Counted from the stretch's first letter, positions 6,964-16,014 are shown. The stretch is DNA of 56,430 nt from Streptomyces sp. NRRL F-4489 (GCF_001509485.1 NZ_LLZI01000229.1:1-56430); one strand, 5' to 3'. Program-made: numbers and translations. The notes: generated by a model not told the origin, from the letters alone.

Positions 6964-8028
6964 GTGCAGGAACGCCACGTAGCCAAGAACGCCCCGCTCG
7001 CCCCGCTGACCACCTTCCGCCTGGGCGGCCCCGCGAACCGCCTCGTCACGGCCACCACCGACGACGCGGTGATCGCGGCCGTCCGCGAGGCCGACGACAC
7101 CGGCACCCCGCTGCTGATCATCGGCGGCGGCAGCAACCTCGTCATCGGCGACAAGGGCTTCGACGGCACCGCCCTGCGCATCGCCACCCGCGGTTTCGCC
7201 CTCGACGGCACGGCCCTGGAGCTCGCCGCCGGCGAGAACTGGTCCGACGCCGTCGCCCGCACCGTCGCGGCCGGGCTGGCCGGCGTCGAGTGCCTGGCCG
7301 GCATCCCCGGCTCGGCCGGCGCGACCCCGATCCAGAACGTCGGCGCCTACGGGCAGGACGTCTCCGAGACCCTCACCGAGGTCGTGGCCTACGACCGCCG
7401 GGCCGGCGAGACGGTCACCCTCCCCGCCGCCGAATGCGGCTTCTCGTACCGCCACAGCCGCTTCAAGCAGCACCCGGACCGCTTCGTGGTGCTGCGGGTG
7501 CGGTTCGCCCTGGAGGACGCCGGCGGGCTCTCCGCGCCCGTGCGGTACGCGCAGACGGCCCGGGCGCTGGGCGTGGCCCCGGGGGAGCGGGTGCCGCTGG
7601 CGACGGCCCGGGAGACCGTCCTCGCGCTGCGGGCCGGCAAGGGCATGGTGCTGGACCCCGCCGACCACGACACCTGGTCGGCCGGCTCGTTCTTCACCAA
7701 CCCCGTCCTCACCGAGGACGAGCACACCGAGCTGGTCCGGCGCGTCCGGGAGCGGCTGGGGCCGGACGCGGCGCCGCCGGCCTTCCCCGACGGCGGCGGC
7801 CGGGTCAAGACCTCGGCGGCCTGGCTGATCGAGCGGGCCGGCTTCACCAAGGGCTACGGCAGCGGCCCGGCCCGGATCTCCACCAAGCACACCCTGGCCC
7901 TGACCAACCGCGGCGAGGCCACCACCGAGGACCTGCTCGCGCTGGCCCGCGAGGTGCGCGACGGGGTCCGGGACGCCTTCGGGGTCACCCTGGTCAACGA
8001 GCCGGTCACGGTTGGCGTCAGCCTGTAG
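6964..8028 (+). CDS. murB: UDP-N-acetylenolpyruvoylglucosamine reductase
   Basis: A 354-aa FAD enzyme that reduces the enolpyruvyl group of UDP-GlcNAc-enolpyruvate to UDP-MurNAc with NADPH, the second committed step of peptidoglycan precursor synthesis in the cytoplasm. The FAD-binding GGGSNLVI is near residue 45, SYRHSRF near 160, and the catalytic-serine motif SAGSFFTNP near 240. A C-terminal Glu lies in VNEPVTVGV. GTG 6964 is chosen because family members start at this point (QERHVAKNAPLAPLTTF) and the earlier GTG at 6931 sits inside a terminator hairpin. TACCCT lies seven bases before the start, so the mRNA may be nearly leaderless. Confidence 0.93.
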   Translation: MQERHVAKNAPLAPLTTFRLGGPANRLVTATTDDAVIAAVREADDTGTPLLIIGGGSNLVIGDKGFDGTALRIATRGFALDGTALELAAGENWSDAVARTVAAGLAGVECLAGIPGSAGATPIQNVGAYGQDVSETLTEVVAYDRRAGETVTLPAAECGFSYRHSRFKQHPDRFVVLRVRFALEDAGGLSAPVRYAQTARALGVAPGERVPLATARETVLALRAGKGMVLDPADHDTWSAGSFFTNPVLTEDEHTELVRRVRERLGPDAAPPAFPDGGGRVKTSAAWLIERAGFTKGYGSGPARISTKHTLALTNRGEATTEDLLALAREVRDGVRDAFGVTLVNEPVTVGVSL

Positions 8029-8043
8029 AGCTCGTACGGCCCG

Positions 8044-8066
8044 GCGGGCGGCCCTCAGCGGCCCGC
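8044..8066. terminator. weak bidirectional hairpin, murB / add
   Basis: GCGGGC (8044-8049) pairs with GCCCGC (8061-8066) between the convergent murB and adenosine deaminase genes, touching the stop codon of the latter. The stem is only 6 bp. Confidence 0.4.
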
Positions 8067-9094
8067 TACGGCGCCGGGGCGGCCAGCCAGGCGTCGATGT
8101 CCGCCAGGGCCGCCCGGCGGGCCTCCTCGGGCGCCCGGGAGGCCCGTACGGACTGCCGGGCCAGCTCGGCGAGTTCGGCGTCGGTGAAGCCGTGCGCGGT
8201 GCGGGCGATCTCGTACTGGGCGGCCAGCCGGGAGCCGAACAGCAGCGGGTCGTCGGCGCCCAGCGCCATCGGCACGCCCGCCTCGTAGAACGTCCGCAGC
8301 GGTACGTCCTCCGGCTTCCCGTAGACCCCCAGCGCCACGTTGGACGCCGGGCACACCTCGCAGGTCACCCCGCGCGCGGCCAGCCGGCGCAGCAGCGCCG
8401 GGTCCTCCGCGGCCCGCACCCCGTGCCCGATCCGGGCGGCGTGCAGATCGTCCAGGCAGTCCCGGACGCTCGCCGGGCCGGACAGCTCCCCGCCGTGCGG
8501 GGCCGACAGCAGCCCGCCGTCCCGGGCGATGGCGAAGGCCCGGTCGAAGTCCCGCGCGAAACCCCGCCGTTCGTCGTTGGAGAGCCCGAAGCCCACCACC
8601 CCGCGGTCGGCGTAGCGGACCGCCAGCCGGGCCAGTGTGCGGGCGTCCAGGGGGTGCTTCATGCGGTTGGCGGCCACCAGGACGCGGATGCCCAGCCCGG
8701 TGTGGCGGGCGGCCCGGTCCACCGCGTCCAGGATGATCTCCAGCGCCGGGATCAGCCCGCCCAGCCGCGGCGCGTACGAGGTCGGGTCGACCTGGATCTC
8801 CAGCCAGCGGGAGCCGTCCCGGACGTCCTCCTCGGCCGCCTCCCGGACCAGCCGCTGGATGTCCTCCGGGGAGCGCAGGCAGGACCGGGCGATGTCGTAG
8901 AGCCGCTGGAAGCGGAACCACCCGCGCTCGTCGGTGGCGCTCAGCCGGGGCGGCTCCCCGCCCCGGAGCGCGTCCGGCAGGTGGACGCCGTACTTGTCGG
9001 CGAGTTCCCGCAGGGTCGCCGGCCGCATCGAGCCGGTGAAGTGCAGGTGCAGATGGGCCTTCGGCAGTTGACGCAGATCACGAGCACGCTCCAT
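8066..9094 (-). CDS. add: adenosine deaminase
   Basis: A 342-aa metallo-deaminase that converts adenosine or deoxyadenosine to inosine in purine salvage. The amidohydrolase zinc motif His16-x-His18 occurs in LPKAHLHLHFTGS. The barrel continues with HGGELSG (proton shuttle Glu), then ARIGHG and GADDPLLFG, which carries the Asp ligand. The set of ligands is complete, unlike the amidohydrolase-like protein at 4031-5287. The ATG at 9094 has no strong ribosome-binding sequence. Specificity for adenosine rather than another aminated purine is likely but not proven by sequence. Confidence 0.92.
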   Translation of the reverse strand: MERARDLRQLPKAHLHLHFTGSMRPATLRELADKYGVHLPDALRGGEPPRLSATDERGWFRFQRLYDIARSCLRSPEDIQRLVREAAEEDVRDGSRWLEIQVDPTSYAPRLGGLIPALEIILDAVDRAARHTGLGIRVLVAANRMKHPLDARTLARLAVRYADRGVVGFGLSNDERRGFARDFDRAFAIARDGGLLSAPHGGELSGPASVRDCLDDLHAARIGHGVRAAEDPALLRRLAARGVTCEVCPASNVALGVYGKPEDVPLRTFYEAGVPMALGADDPLLFGSRLAAQYEIARTAHGFTDAELAELARQSVRASRAPEEARRAALADIDAWLAAPAP

Positions 9095-9168
9095 CCGCAG
9101 ATATTGCCGTACCCGGCCGTCACCGGGACAGCCCCCGGCCCCGAACGGAGGGGCCGCCGCAAAGGCGT

Positions 9169-9194
9169 GCGGGGCCGGACGGCGCCGGCCCCGC
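9169..9194 (-). terminator. terminator of aspC
   Basis: A perfect 10-bp stem, GCGGGGCCGG (9169-9178) with CCGGCCCCGC (9185-9194), and a 6-base loop lie 19 bases beyond the stop codon of the minus-strand aminotransferase gene. Confidence 0.75.
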
Positions 9195-9213
9195 GTCCTC
9201 GGTGCTGCGGGTG

Positions 9214-10449
9214 CTACTTGGCCTCGGCCAGCAGCTTCTGGATCCGGGAGACGCCCTCGGCCAGGTCCTCGTCGCCCAGCGCGTAGGACAGCCGCAGGTA
9301 GCCGGGCGTGCCGAACGCCTCACCGGGGACGACGGCGACCTCCGCCTCCTCCAGGATCAGCTCGGCCAGCTCCACGCTGGTCTGCGGGCGCTTGCCGCGG
9401 ATCTCCTTGCCGAGCAGCCCCTTGACCGACGGGTAGGCGTAGAACGCGCCCTCCGGCTCCGGGCACAGCACGCCGTCGATCTCGTTGAGCATCCGCACGA
9501 TCGTCTTCCGGCGCCGGTCGAAGGCGGTCTTCATCTCCTCGACGGCCGCCAGGTCGCCGCTGACCGCCGCGATCGCCGCGGCCTGCGCGACGTTGGAGAC
9601 GTTGGAGGTGGCGTGCGACTGGAGGTTGGCGGCCGCCTTGATGACGTCCTTCGGGCCGATCGCCCAGCCCACCCGCCAGCCGGTCATCGCGTACGTCTTG
9701 GCCACGCCGTTGACGACGATGCACTTGTCGCGCAGCTCCGGCACCACCACCGGGAGCGAGGAGAACTCCGCGTCCCCGTAGACCAGGTGCTCGTAGATCT
9801 CGTCGGTGAGCACCCACAGGCCGTGCTCGGCGGCCCAGCGGCCGACCGCCTCGACCTGCTCGCGCGGGTAGACCGCGCCGGTGGGGTTGGACGGGGAGAC
9901 GAAGAGCAGCACCTTGGTGCGCTCGGTGCGGGCCGCCTCCAGCTGCTCGACGGTCACGCGGTAGCCGGTGGTCTCGTCGGCGACCACCTCGACCGGCACG
10001 CCGCCGGCCAGCCGGATCGACTCCGGGTACGTCGTCCAGTACGGGGCCGGGACGATGACCTCGTCACCCGGGTCCAGGATCGCGGCGAACGCCTCGTAGA
10101 TGGCCTGCTTGCCGCCGTTGGTGACCAGGACGTTCGCGGCCTCGATCTCGAAGCCGGAGTCGCGCCGGGTCTTCTCGGCGATCGCGTTCTTCAGCTCGGG
10201 CAGCCCGCCGGCCGGGGTGTAGCGGTGGTACTTCGGGTTGCGGCACGCCTCGACCGCCGCCTCGACGATGTAGCCGGGCGTGGGGAAGTCGGGCTCGCCG
10301 GCGCCGAAGCCGATCACCGGGCGCCCGGCGGCCTTGAGGGCCTTGGCCTTGGCGTCCACGGCGAGGGTGGCGGACTCGGAGATCGAGCCGACCCGGACGG
10401 AGACCCGGCGGTCGGCGGGGGACGATGCGGAAGGAGTGGCAGCGCTCAT
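9214..10449 (-). CDS. aspC: pyridoxal phosphate-dependent aminotransferase (aspartate type)
   Basis: A 411-aa fold-type I class I/II aminotransferase of the aspartate aminotransferase I-gamma kind. It exchanges amino groups between aspartate (possibly other amino acids) and 2-oxoglutarate. The PLP lysine is Lys251 in [15 protein letters not shown]. The cofactor-pairing Asp is in TDEIYEH near 216 and the phosphate-binding NGGKQ near 111. A substrate-carboxylate Arg sits in YLRLSYA near the C terminus. The ATG at 10449 is chosen because the family's conserved region begins about 15 residues later and the upstream in-frame sequence is non-conserved. This position upstream of tRNA-Trp-secE is typical in Streptomyces. 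Confidence 0.9.
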   Translation of the reverse strand: MSAATPSASSPADRRVSVRVGSISESATLAVDAKAKALKAAGRPVIGFGAGEPDFPTPGYIVEAAVEACRNPKYHRYTPAGGLPELKNAIAEKTRRDSGFEIEAANVLVTNGGKQAIYEAFAAILDPGDEVIVPAPYWTTYPESIRLAGGVPVEVVADETTGYRVTVEQLEAARTERTKVLLFVSPSNPTGAVYPREQVEAVGRWAAEHGLWVLTDEIYEHLVYGDAEFSSLPVVVPELRDKCIVVNGVAKTYAMTGWRVGWAIGPKDVIKAAANLQSHATSNVSNVAQAAAIAAVSGDLAAVEEMKTAFDRRRKTIVRMLNEIDGVLCPEPEGAFYAYPSVKGLLGKEIRGKRPQTSVELAELILEEAEVAVVPGEAFGTPGYLRLSYALGDEDLAEGVSRIQKLLAEAK

Positions 10450-10641
10450 ACAGGCATCGTCGCAGACCGCCGCCGGGCCCGGTACACGGGTTTCGAGGGG
10501 CGGTACGGGGCGGTACGGGAGGTTCCTGTTCGACGCCCGGCGCCGAACCACGTACACTCGCTGACCGTTGGCTCCCATCGGGTCGCCGCGGCAGACGACG
10601 TAGTGCAGTCGCCCGCATGCGGTAGGTTGGGGGAACCACAA

Positions 10642-10714
10642 AGGGTCGTAGCTCAATTGGTAGAGCACTGGTCTCCAAAACCAGCGGTTGGGGGTTCAAG
10701 TCCCTCCGGCCCTG
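10642..10714 (+). tRNA. tRNA-Trp (CCA)
   Basis: A 73-nt cloverleaf: acceptor AGGGTCG (10642-10648) pairs with CGGCCCT (10707-10713), anticodon stem CTGGT/ACCAG with loop CTCCAAA (anticodon CCA), T loop TTCAAGT. G10714 is the discriminator and 3' CCA is not encoded. It lies 107 bases upstream of secE, the usual actinobacterial arrangement. Confidence 0.96.
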
Positions 10715-10821
10715 CTACACGCACTTCTTCACCGAGTGCGTGCACGCGTACGTACGAAATGCACCGCCGTGCGGCCGGGCCGGGCGCGCCACGGCCACGA
10801 CCCGGATTCAGGTGAGGACGA

Positions 10822-11118
10822 GTGACGGACGCCCTGGGCTCCATCGACATGCCTGAGCGCGGTCGTTCCGAGGACAGCAGCCCGGAATCCCAGAAGAAGC
10901 CCCGCCGCGGCGGCAAGCGCGGCAAGAAGGGGCCTTTCGCGCGTCTCGCGCTCTTCTACCGCCAGATCATCGCGGAGCTCCGCAAGGTCGTCTGGCCCAC
11001 CCGCGGCCAGCTGTCGTCGTACACCACCGTGGTGATCGTCTTCGTAGCCATCATCATTGGTCTCGTAACCGTGATTGACTTGGGAATCAACCGAGTCGTC
11101 GGGTACGTCTTCGGCTGA
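10822..11118 (+). CDS. secE: preprotein translocase subunit SecE
   Basis: A 98-aa SecE, the small essential subunit that clamps SecY in the membrane translocon. The N-terminal half is charged and lysine-rich ([13 protein letters not shown]). An amphipathic stretch with the conserved [12 protein letters not shown] (near 53-64) follows, then one membrane helix at about 67-93. A single membrane segment is normal for actinobacterial SecE. The GTG start follows GGTGAGGACGA. It is co-oriented with nusG 73 bases downstream, the conserved secE-nusG pair. Confidence 0.95.
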   Translation: MTDALGSIDMPERGRSEDSSPESQKKPRRGGKRGKKGPFARLALFYRQIIAELRKVVWPTRGQLSSYTTVVIVFVAIIIGLVTVIDLGINRVVGYVFG

Positions 11119-11191
11119 TCCCGCGGAGGGTGCCTCTGCGGGGTGGCCCTTTCGCACGTTCAACCCCTTGAAGCAAGGAAGAAGCAGCCAC

Positions 11192-12118
11192 GTGTCTGAC
11201 CCGAACCTGAACGACGCCACCGAGCCGGTCGCGGCTGCAGAGGCCGAGGTTGACGAGGCCGTCCCGGCCGAGGTCGAGGGGGACGCTGCGGCCATCGCTG
11301 ACGCCGAGGGCGCCGCGGAGATCGTCGCGGACGCCGATGGTGCCGACGAGCTGGACGCCGAGGAGGCCGCCGCCGGCGAGCCCGCCGAGTCCGCCGCCGT
11401 GCACGTCGAGGACGCCGCGGACGACGAGGCCGCCGCCGACGAGGCCGCCGAGGCTTCCGAGGACGCGGAGGAGGCCGAAGAGGCCGAGGAGCAGGAGCCG
11501 GTCGACCCGGTCGCCGCCCTCCGCGAGGAGCTGCGCGGCCTGCCCGGCGAGTGGTACGTCATCCACACCTACGCGGGCTACGAGAACCGCGTGAAGACCA
11601 ACCTCGAGCAGCGCGCCGTCTCGCTGAACGTCGAGGACTACATCTTCCAGGCCGAGGTGCCGCAGGAAGAGGTCGTGCAGATCAAGAACGGCGACCGCCG
11701 CACCGTCCGCCAGAACAAGCTCCCGGGCTACGTCCTGGTGCGCATGGATCTGACGAACGAGTCCTGGGGCGTGGTCCGCAACACCCCCGGTGTCACCGGC
11801 TTCGTCGGCAACGCCTACGACCCCTACCCGCTGACCCTGGACGAGATCGTCAAGATGCTCGCCCCGGAGGCCGAGGAGAAGGCCGCCAAGGAGGCCGCCG
11901 CGGCCGAGGGCCGGCCGGCGCCGTCCCGCAAGGTCGAGGTCCAGGTCCTGGACTTCGAGGTGGGCGACTCGGTCACCGTCACCGACGGTCCGTTCGCGAC
12001 GCTCCAGGCGACGATCAACGAGATCAACGCCGACTCCAAGAAGGTCAAGGGCCTGGTCGAGATCTTCGGCCGCGAGACCCCGGTCGAGCTGAGCTTCGAC
12101 CAGATCCAGAAGAACTAG
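11192..12118 (+). CDS. nusG: transcription termination/antitermination factor NusG
   Basis: A 308-aa NusG that binds RNA polymerase and couples it to ribosomes or Rho. The NGN domain begins near residue 118 ([15 protein letters not shown]) and the KOW domain is at about 250-300 ([15 protein letters not shown]). Residues 1-115 are an acidic Ala/Glu/Asp-rich extension absent from E. coli NusG (about 180 aa) but known in Streptomyces. GTG 11192 is chosen after GCAAGGAAGAAG; the earlier in-frame start at 11075 overlaps secE. A terminator follows at 12148-12174. Confidence 0.95.
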   Translation: MSDPNLNDATEPVAAAEAEVDEAVPAEVEGDAAAIADAEGAAEIVADADGADELDAEEAAAGEPAESAAVHVEDAADDEAAADEAAEASEDAEEAEEAEEQEPVDPVAALREELRGLPGEWYVIHTYAGYENRVKTNLEQRAVSLNVEDYIFQAEVPQEEVVQIKNGDRRTVRQNKLPGYVLVRMDLTNESWGVVRNTPGVTGFVGNAYDPYPLTLDEIVKMLAPEAEEKAAKEAAAAEGRPAPSRKVEVQVLDFEVGDSVTVTDGPFATLQATINEINADSKKVKGLVEIFGRETPVELSFDQIQKN

Positions 12119-12147
12119 CGTCTTCCTGGACCACAGCCACCGACCGG

Positions 12148-12174
12148 GTCAGAGCGGCACACAGCCGTTCTGAC
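12148..12174 (+). terminator. terminator of secE-nusG
   Basis: GTCAGAGCGGC (12148-12158) pairs with GCCGTTCTGAC (12164-12174), an 11-bp stem with one G-T pair and a 5-base loop. GGTTTTT follows shortly at 12181-12187, making this one of the few hairpins here with a real T-run. Confidence 0.75.
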
Positions 12175-12185
12175 CTGCTCGGTTT

Positions 12186-12213
12186 TTGGCCGCGTAAGGG
12201 TACCCGTTATCGT
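12186..12213 (+). promoter_or_regulatory. candidate rplK-rplA promoter
   Basis: TTGGCC (12186-12191) and TATCGT (12208-12213) are separated by 16 bases, just after the nusG terminator and about 70 bases before rplK. Confidence 0.5.
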
Positions 12214-12283
12214 TGTGCGGTATGCCTCCGTCCGGATGACCGGATCGGGGGCGAATCACCTCTCACTAGGACCCGGAGAGAGC

Positions 12284-12718
12284 ATGCCTCCCAAGAAGAA
12301 GAAGGTCACGGGGCTGATCAAGCTCCAGATCCAGGCCGGTGCCGCCAACCCGGCCCCGCCGGTCGGCCCCGCGCTGGGTCAGCACGGCGTCAACATCATG
12401 GAGTTCTGCAAGGCCTACAACGCCGCGACCGAGTCGCAGCGCGGCATGGTCGTGCCGGTGGAGATCACGGTCTACGAGGACCGCTCCTTCACCTTCGTCA
12501 CCAAGACCCCGCCGGCCGCGAAGCTCATCCTGAAGGCCGCGGGCGTGGACAAGGGCTCCGGCGAGCCGCACAAGACCAAGGTCGCCAAGATCACCCGCGA
12601 CCAGGTCCGCGACATCGCCACCACCAAGATGCCCGACCTGAACGCCAACGACCTGGACGCCGCCGAGAAGATCATCGCCGGTACCGCCCGCTCCATGGGC
12701 ATCACCGTCGAGGGCTGA
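12284..12718 (+). CDS. rplK: 50S ribosomal protein L11
   Basis: A 144-aa uL11, which binds 23S rRNA at the GTPase-associated centre with L10/L12. In Streptomyces it is also needed for RelA-dependent (p)ppGpp synthesis, and is a thiostrepton target site. The N-terminal domain carries the proline-rich [19 protein letters not shown]. The C-terminal RNA-binding domain ends ITVEG. ATG 12284 follows GGAGAG and gives the standard length; an upstream in-frame ATG at 12215 would add 23 non-conserved residues. Confidence 0.97.
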
Positions 12719-12830
12719 TCCCCGGCCGTTCGGCACCGGGTCGCGCGACACCGTCGCGTACCGGCACCACCGTGGCAGGGCCAGGCGCTGGTCCGGACCA
12801 CGACTCCACCCCTTTGCATCAGGAGCAGAA

Positions 12831-13547
12831 GTGAAGCGCAGCAAGACTCTTCGCAACGCGGACGCGAAGATCGACCGGGAGCGGCTGTACGCCCCGCTCG
12901 AGGCCGTCCGTCTCGCCAAGGACACCACGTCCGTCAAGTTCGACGCGACCGTCGAGGTCGCCATGCGCCTGGGTGTCGACCCGCGCAAGGCCGACCAGAT
13001 GGTCCGCGGCACCGTGAACCTCCCGCACGGCACCGGTAAGACCGCCCGGGTCCTGGTCTTCGCGACCGGTGACCGTGCTGCGGCCGCGGAAGCCGCCGGC
13101 GCCGACATCGTCGGCTCGGACGAACTGATCGACGAGGTCGCCAAGGGCCGGCTGGACTTCGACGCCGTCGTCGCCACCCCGGACCTGATGGGCAAGGTCG
13201 GCCGCCTGGGCCGCGTGCTCGGTCCCCGTGGTCTGATGCCGAACCCGAAGACCGGCACCGTCACCCCCGACGTCGCCAAGGCCGTCACCGACATCAAGGG
13301 CGGCAAGATCGAGTTCCGCGTGGACAAGCACGCGAATCTCCACTTCATCATCGGCAAGGTGTCCTTCGACGACACCAAGCTGGTGGAGAACTACGCCGCG
13401 GCGCTGGAGGAGATCACCCGTCTGAAGCCGTCCGCCGCCAAGGGCCGGTACATCAAGAAGGCGACGATCACCACCACCATGGGCCCCGGCGTCCCGGTGG
13501 ACCCCAACCGCACCCGCAACCTCCTCGTCGAGGACGAGGCCGTCTGA
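12831..13547 (+). CDS. rplA: 50S ribosomal protein L1
   Basis: A 238-aa uL1, which forms the mobile L1 stalk that handles E-site tRNA and in many bacteria represses its own operon by binding mRNA. Conserved features include [20 protein letters not shown] near residues 41-60, [14 protein letters not shown] near 128-141, and the C-terminal [15 protein letters not shown] lies five bases before the GTG start. The 112-base interval from rplK holds no gene. A very long hairpin terminates the unit. Confidence 0.97.
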   Translation: MKRSKTLRNADAKIDRERLYAPLEAVRLAKDTTSVKFDATVEVAMRLGVDPRKADQMVRGTVNLPHGTGKTARVLVFATGDRAAAAEAAGADIVGSDELIDEVAKGRLDFDAVVATPDLMGKVGRLGRVLGPRGLMPNPKTGTVTPDVAKAVTDIKGGKIEFRVDKHANLHFIIGKVSFDDTKLVENYAAALEEITRLKPSAAKGRYIKKATITTTMGPGVPVDPNRTRNLLVEDEAV

Positions 13548-13586
13548 CCCTCCCGGTCGATGCCTCGTAGCGTGTGACGCGTACGC

Positions 13587-13626
13587 CGTCAGGCCCCGCT
13601 TTCCGTACGGAGAGCGGGGCCTGACG
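13587..13626 (+). terminator. terminator of rplK-rplA
   Basis: A 14-bp stem (13587-13600 with 13613-13626) continues inward over TTTCC/GGAGA-type pairs to a GTAC tetraloop, for up to 18-19 bp in total. It separates the ribosomal unit from the lipoprotein gene. Confidence 0.85.
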
Positions 13627-13716
13627 CGTTCGGAACAACACCTGGCGCCCCCGCTGTCGGTGGTCTGCACTACAGTCCCGTGCGAGGTCCATCGAGGAGA
13701 TCAAGGGGGAGCCTCA

Positions 13717-14571
13717 GTGCGCACTACGCGTATAGCCGCGGCCGTCGCGGCGGGAGTTGTCATGATGGCCGGTCTGACCGCCTGCAACGGCGGCGGTGAC
13801 AAGAGCGCCGGCACCGGTGGCGGCGCCGGCGGCGGCAGCAACGACGCGGCGGGGGCCAAGTCTCCGCTGGAGGCCGCGCTGGCCTCGCTGAAGACCGCCG
13901 CGCAGCAGACGGGCGGCAAGAAGTCCGCGAAGATCGACGGCACCCAGAAGACCGCCATGGGCACGCGCACGATGAAGGGCGCGATGGACTGGTCGAACGG
14001 GATCAACATGACCCTCGACATCACCCAGACCGGCGGCCCGATGGCGTCCGGCAAGCCCCAGAAGGCGCTGTACACGCCCCAGGCGATGTACATCAACATG
14101 GGCATGCCGGTCGGCGGCAAGAACTGGCTCAAGTACGACTACGACGCCCTCGCCAAGAAGGGCCCGGCCGGCGCCCTGATGAAGGACGCCATGCAGAACA
14201 ACGACCCGGTCAAGTCGGTGGACCTGCTCATCGCCTCCGGCAAGGTGCAGGAGGCCGGCAAGGAGGACGTCCGCGGCGTCCAGGCCACCCACTACACCGG
14301 CAAGGTCGACGTGGCCGAGATGGCCAAGATGCAGTCCAAGTCGCTCAGCGCGGCCGACCTTCAGGCGCTGGAGGCCCAGCTCAAGAAGGCCGGCGCCACG
14401 ACGGAGACCATCGACCTGTGGATCGGTCCCGACAACCTCCTCGTCAAGAAGCGCGAGCAGGTGGACGGCACGCAGGGCACCGACTCCACCGTCTTCTACT
14501 CGGACTACGGCACCAAGGTCACGGTGACCCCGCCGCCGGCCTCCGACACCACGCCGGCTCCCGGCTTCTGA
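13717..14571 (+). CDS. predicted lipoprotein, LolA/LppX-like
   Basis: A 284-aa secreted lipoprotein. The signal peptide ends at the lipobox LTAC with Cys23, followed by a Gly/Ser-rich linker to about residue 45. The mature part alternates beta-strand segments with MYINMGMPVGGKNWLKYD, VRGVQATHYTGKVDV and a C-terminal DLWIGPDNLLVKKR. This resembles the LolA-like/LppX-LprG fold, whose members carry lipids or hydrophobic ligands in the envelope. That likeness is by pattern and only moderate. GTG 13717 follows AAGGGGGAG. It lies between rplA and rplJ with terminators on both sides, so it is an independent unit. Confidence 0.75.
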   Translation: MRTTRIAAAVAAGVVMMAGLTACNGGGDKSAGTGGGAGGGSNDAAGAKSPLEAALASLKTAAQQTGGKKSAKIDGTQKTAMGTRTMKGAMDWSNGINMTLDITQTGGPMASGKPQKALYTPQAMYINMGMPVGGKNWLKYDYDALAKKGPAGALMKDAMQNNDPVKSVDLLIASGKVQEAGKEDVRGVQATHYTGKVDVAEMAKMQSKSLSAADLQALEAQLKKAGATTETIDLWIGPDNLLVKKREQVDGTQGTDSTVFYSDYGTKVTVTPPPASDTTPAPGF

Positions 14572-14577
14572 TCCGCG

Positions 14578-14626
14578 CGGCCGCGCGGGGTGTTCCGGGC
14601 ACCGTCCCGGGTGCCCCGCGCGGCCG
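14578..14626 (+). terminator. terminator of lipoprotein gene
   Basis: A perfect 13-bp stem (14578-14590 with 14614-14626) encloses a second 5-bp stem (14595-14599 with 14606-14610). It begins seven bases after the stop codon. Confidence 0.8.
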
Positions 14627-14736
14627 TCCGGCGCCCGATTTGCCTGCGCGCGGTCCGTTCCCGTACGGTGTCCCGGAAGCCAAAGACCGCTGGTTGTCCC
14701 CGCGTGTCCGCTCCCGGACATGTGGTGGCCGAAGGA

Positions 14737-14837
14737 TCCGCTAGCTGCGGACGGCCTGCGCAGGTTGTGTGAGGAAGAAGCTCCCGGGCACGAGTCTGCC
14801 CGGTCGAGTAACCGCCCCGTGCGCCTGCGCCGGGGCG
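14737..14837 (+). promoter_or_regulatory. structured rplJ leader (L10-leader-like) with attenuator hairpin
   Basis: The 324-base gap before rplJ holds the lipoprotein terminator and then a series of hairpins. These are TCCGC/GCGGA (14737-14741 with 14747-14751), CCGGGCA/TGCCCGG (14784-14790 with 14797-14803), and CGCCCCG/CGGGGCG (14813-14819 with 14831-14837). The last is followed by TTTGTGTT, like an intrinsic terminator. L10-L12 complexes regulate rplJL through such leaders in many bacteria. The match to that class is by architecture only. Confidence 0.55.
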
Positions 14838-14895
14838 TTTGTGTTGCCCAGCCCCTTCTGCGCGGTCCTCATCACCCGGAAGGAGGCCGAGGCTC

Positions 14896-15426
14896 ATGGC
14901 GAGGCCCGACAAGGTCGCAGCCGTCGACGAGATCGCGGAGAAGTTCCGCAACTCGAACGCCGCTGTTGTGACCGCGTACACCGGTCTTACCGTCGCGCAG
15001 ATCAAGAATCTGCGCCGTTCGCTCGGTGACAACGCTCAGTACCGTGTGGTGAAGAACACGCTGACCAAGATCGCGGCCCAGGAGGCCGGGATCTCCGTGC
15101 TGGACGAGCACCTCAGTGGCTCGACGGCCGTCGCCTTCGTTACCGGTGACCCGGTCGAGGCGGCGAAGGGTCTTCGTGACTTCGCCAAGGAGAACCAGAA
15201 CCTCGTCATCAAGGGCGGTGTCCTTGACGGCAAGGCGCTCTCCGCCGACGAGATCAAGAAGCTTGCGGACCTCGAGTCCCGCGAGGTTCTGCTCAGCAAG
15301 CTGGCCGGTGCCTTCAAGGCGAAGCAGTCCCAGGCTGCCTCCGTCTTCCAGGCGCTGCCGTCGAAGCTCGTCCGCACCGTGGACGCGCTGCGCGCCAAGC
15401 AGGCCGAGCAGGGCGGTGCCGAGTAA
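14896..15426 (+). CDS. rplJ: 50S ribosomal protein L10
   Basis: A 176-aa uL10, the base of the ribosomal stalk that anchors L12 dimers and recruits translation GTPases. The N-terminal rRNA-binding domain contains [20 protein letters not shown]. The C-terminal helix (about 130-176) carries the L12-binding sites. ATG 14896 follows AAGGAGG nine bases upstream; the earlier in-frame start at 14839 lies in the leader hairpins. It is followed 107 bases later by rplL. Confidence 0.96.
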   Translation: MARPDKVAAVDEIAEKFRNSNAAVVTAYTGLTVAQIKNLRRSLGDNAQYRVVKNTLTKIAAQEAGISVLDEHLSGSTAVAFVTGDPVEAAKGLRDFAKENQNLVIKGGVLDGKALSADEIKKLADLESREVLLSKLAGAFKAKQSQAASVFQALPSKLVRTVDALRAKQAEQGGAE

Positions 15427-15533
15427 TTCGGCTCGCGTCATGATCCGTGCCGTCCCGGCGCGGGTCGCAGCGGGCCGCACGCCCGCCGAACTGTACATCC
15501 GGCACCAGCCGAATTAGTGGAAGGACCGCCATC

Positions 15534-15923
15534 ATGGCGAAGCTCACCCAGGACGAGCTGCTCGAGCAGTTCGAAGGCATGACCCTCATCGAGCTCTCCG
15601 AGTTCGTGAAGGCGTTCGAGGACAAGTTCGACGTCACCGCCGCCGCTGCCGCGCCGGTCGTCGTCGCCGGTGGTGCCGCTGGTGGCGCCGCCGCCGAGGC
15701 CGAGGAGGAGAAGGACGAGTTCGACGTCATCCTCACCGGCGCCGGCGACAAGAAGATCCAGGTCATCAAGGTCGTGCGCGAGCTGACCTCCCTCGGCCTG
15801 AAGGAGGCCAAGGACCTGGTCGACGGCACCCCGAAGCCGGTTCTGGAGAAGGTTGCCAAGGACGCCGCCGACAAGGCCAAGGAGGCCCTCGAGGGCGCCG
15901 GCGCCTCCGTCGAGGTCAAGTGA
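15534..15923 (+). CDS. rplL: 50S ribosomal protein L7/L12
   Basis: A 129-aa bL12, present in several copies on the stalk and directly contacting EF-Tu, EF-G and IF2. The N-terminal dimerisation helix (about 1-35) is followed by an Ala/Gly hinge at about 37-55. A C-terminal domain with the factor-binding [18 protein letters not shown] follows. ATG 15534 follows GGAAGGA. Expression must exceed L10 by several fold, and a strong hairpin after the gene limits read-through into rpoB. Confidence 0.97.
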   Translation: MAKLTQDELLEQFEGMTLIELSEFVKAFEDKFDVTAAAAAPVVVAGGAAGGAAAEAEEEKDEFDVILTGAGDKKIQVIKVVRELTSLGLKEAKDLVDGTPKPVLEKVAKDAADKAKEALEGAGASVEVK

Positions 15924-15982
15924 CCTCGCTGAGTCCCGCGGACTCCGTCCGGTGCGCCTGAGGGCGTAACGCGGACACCGCC

Positions 15983-16014
15983 AAGGGCGATCACCCATAC
16001 GGGTGGTCGCCCTT
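15983..16014 (+). terminator. attenuator/terminator between rplL and rpoB
   Basis: A 14-bp stem with one G-T pair (15983-15996 with 16001-16014) and an ATAC tetraloop lies 60 bases after rplL. As in other bacteria it probably lets only part of the transcription continue into rpoBC. Confidence 0.75.
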
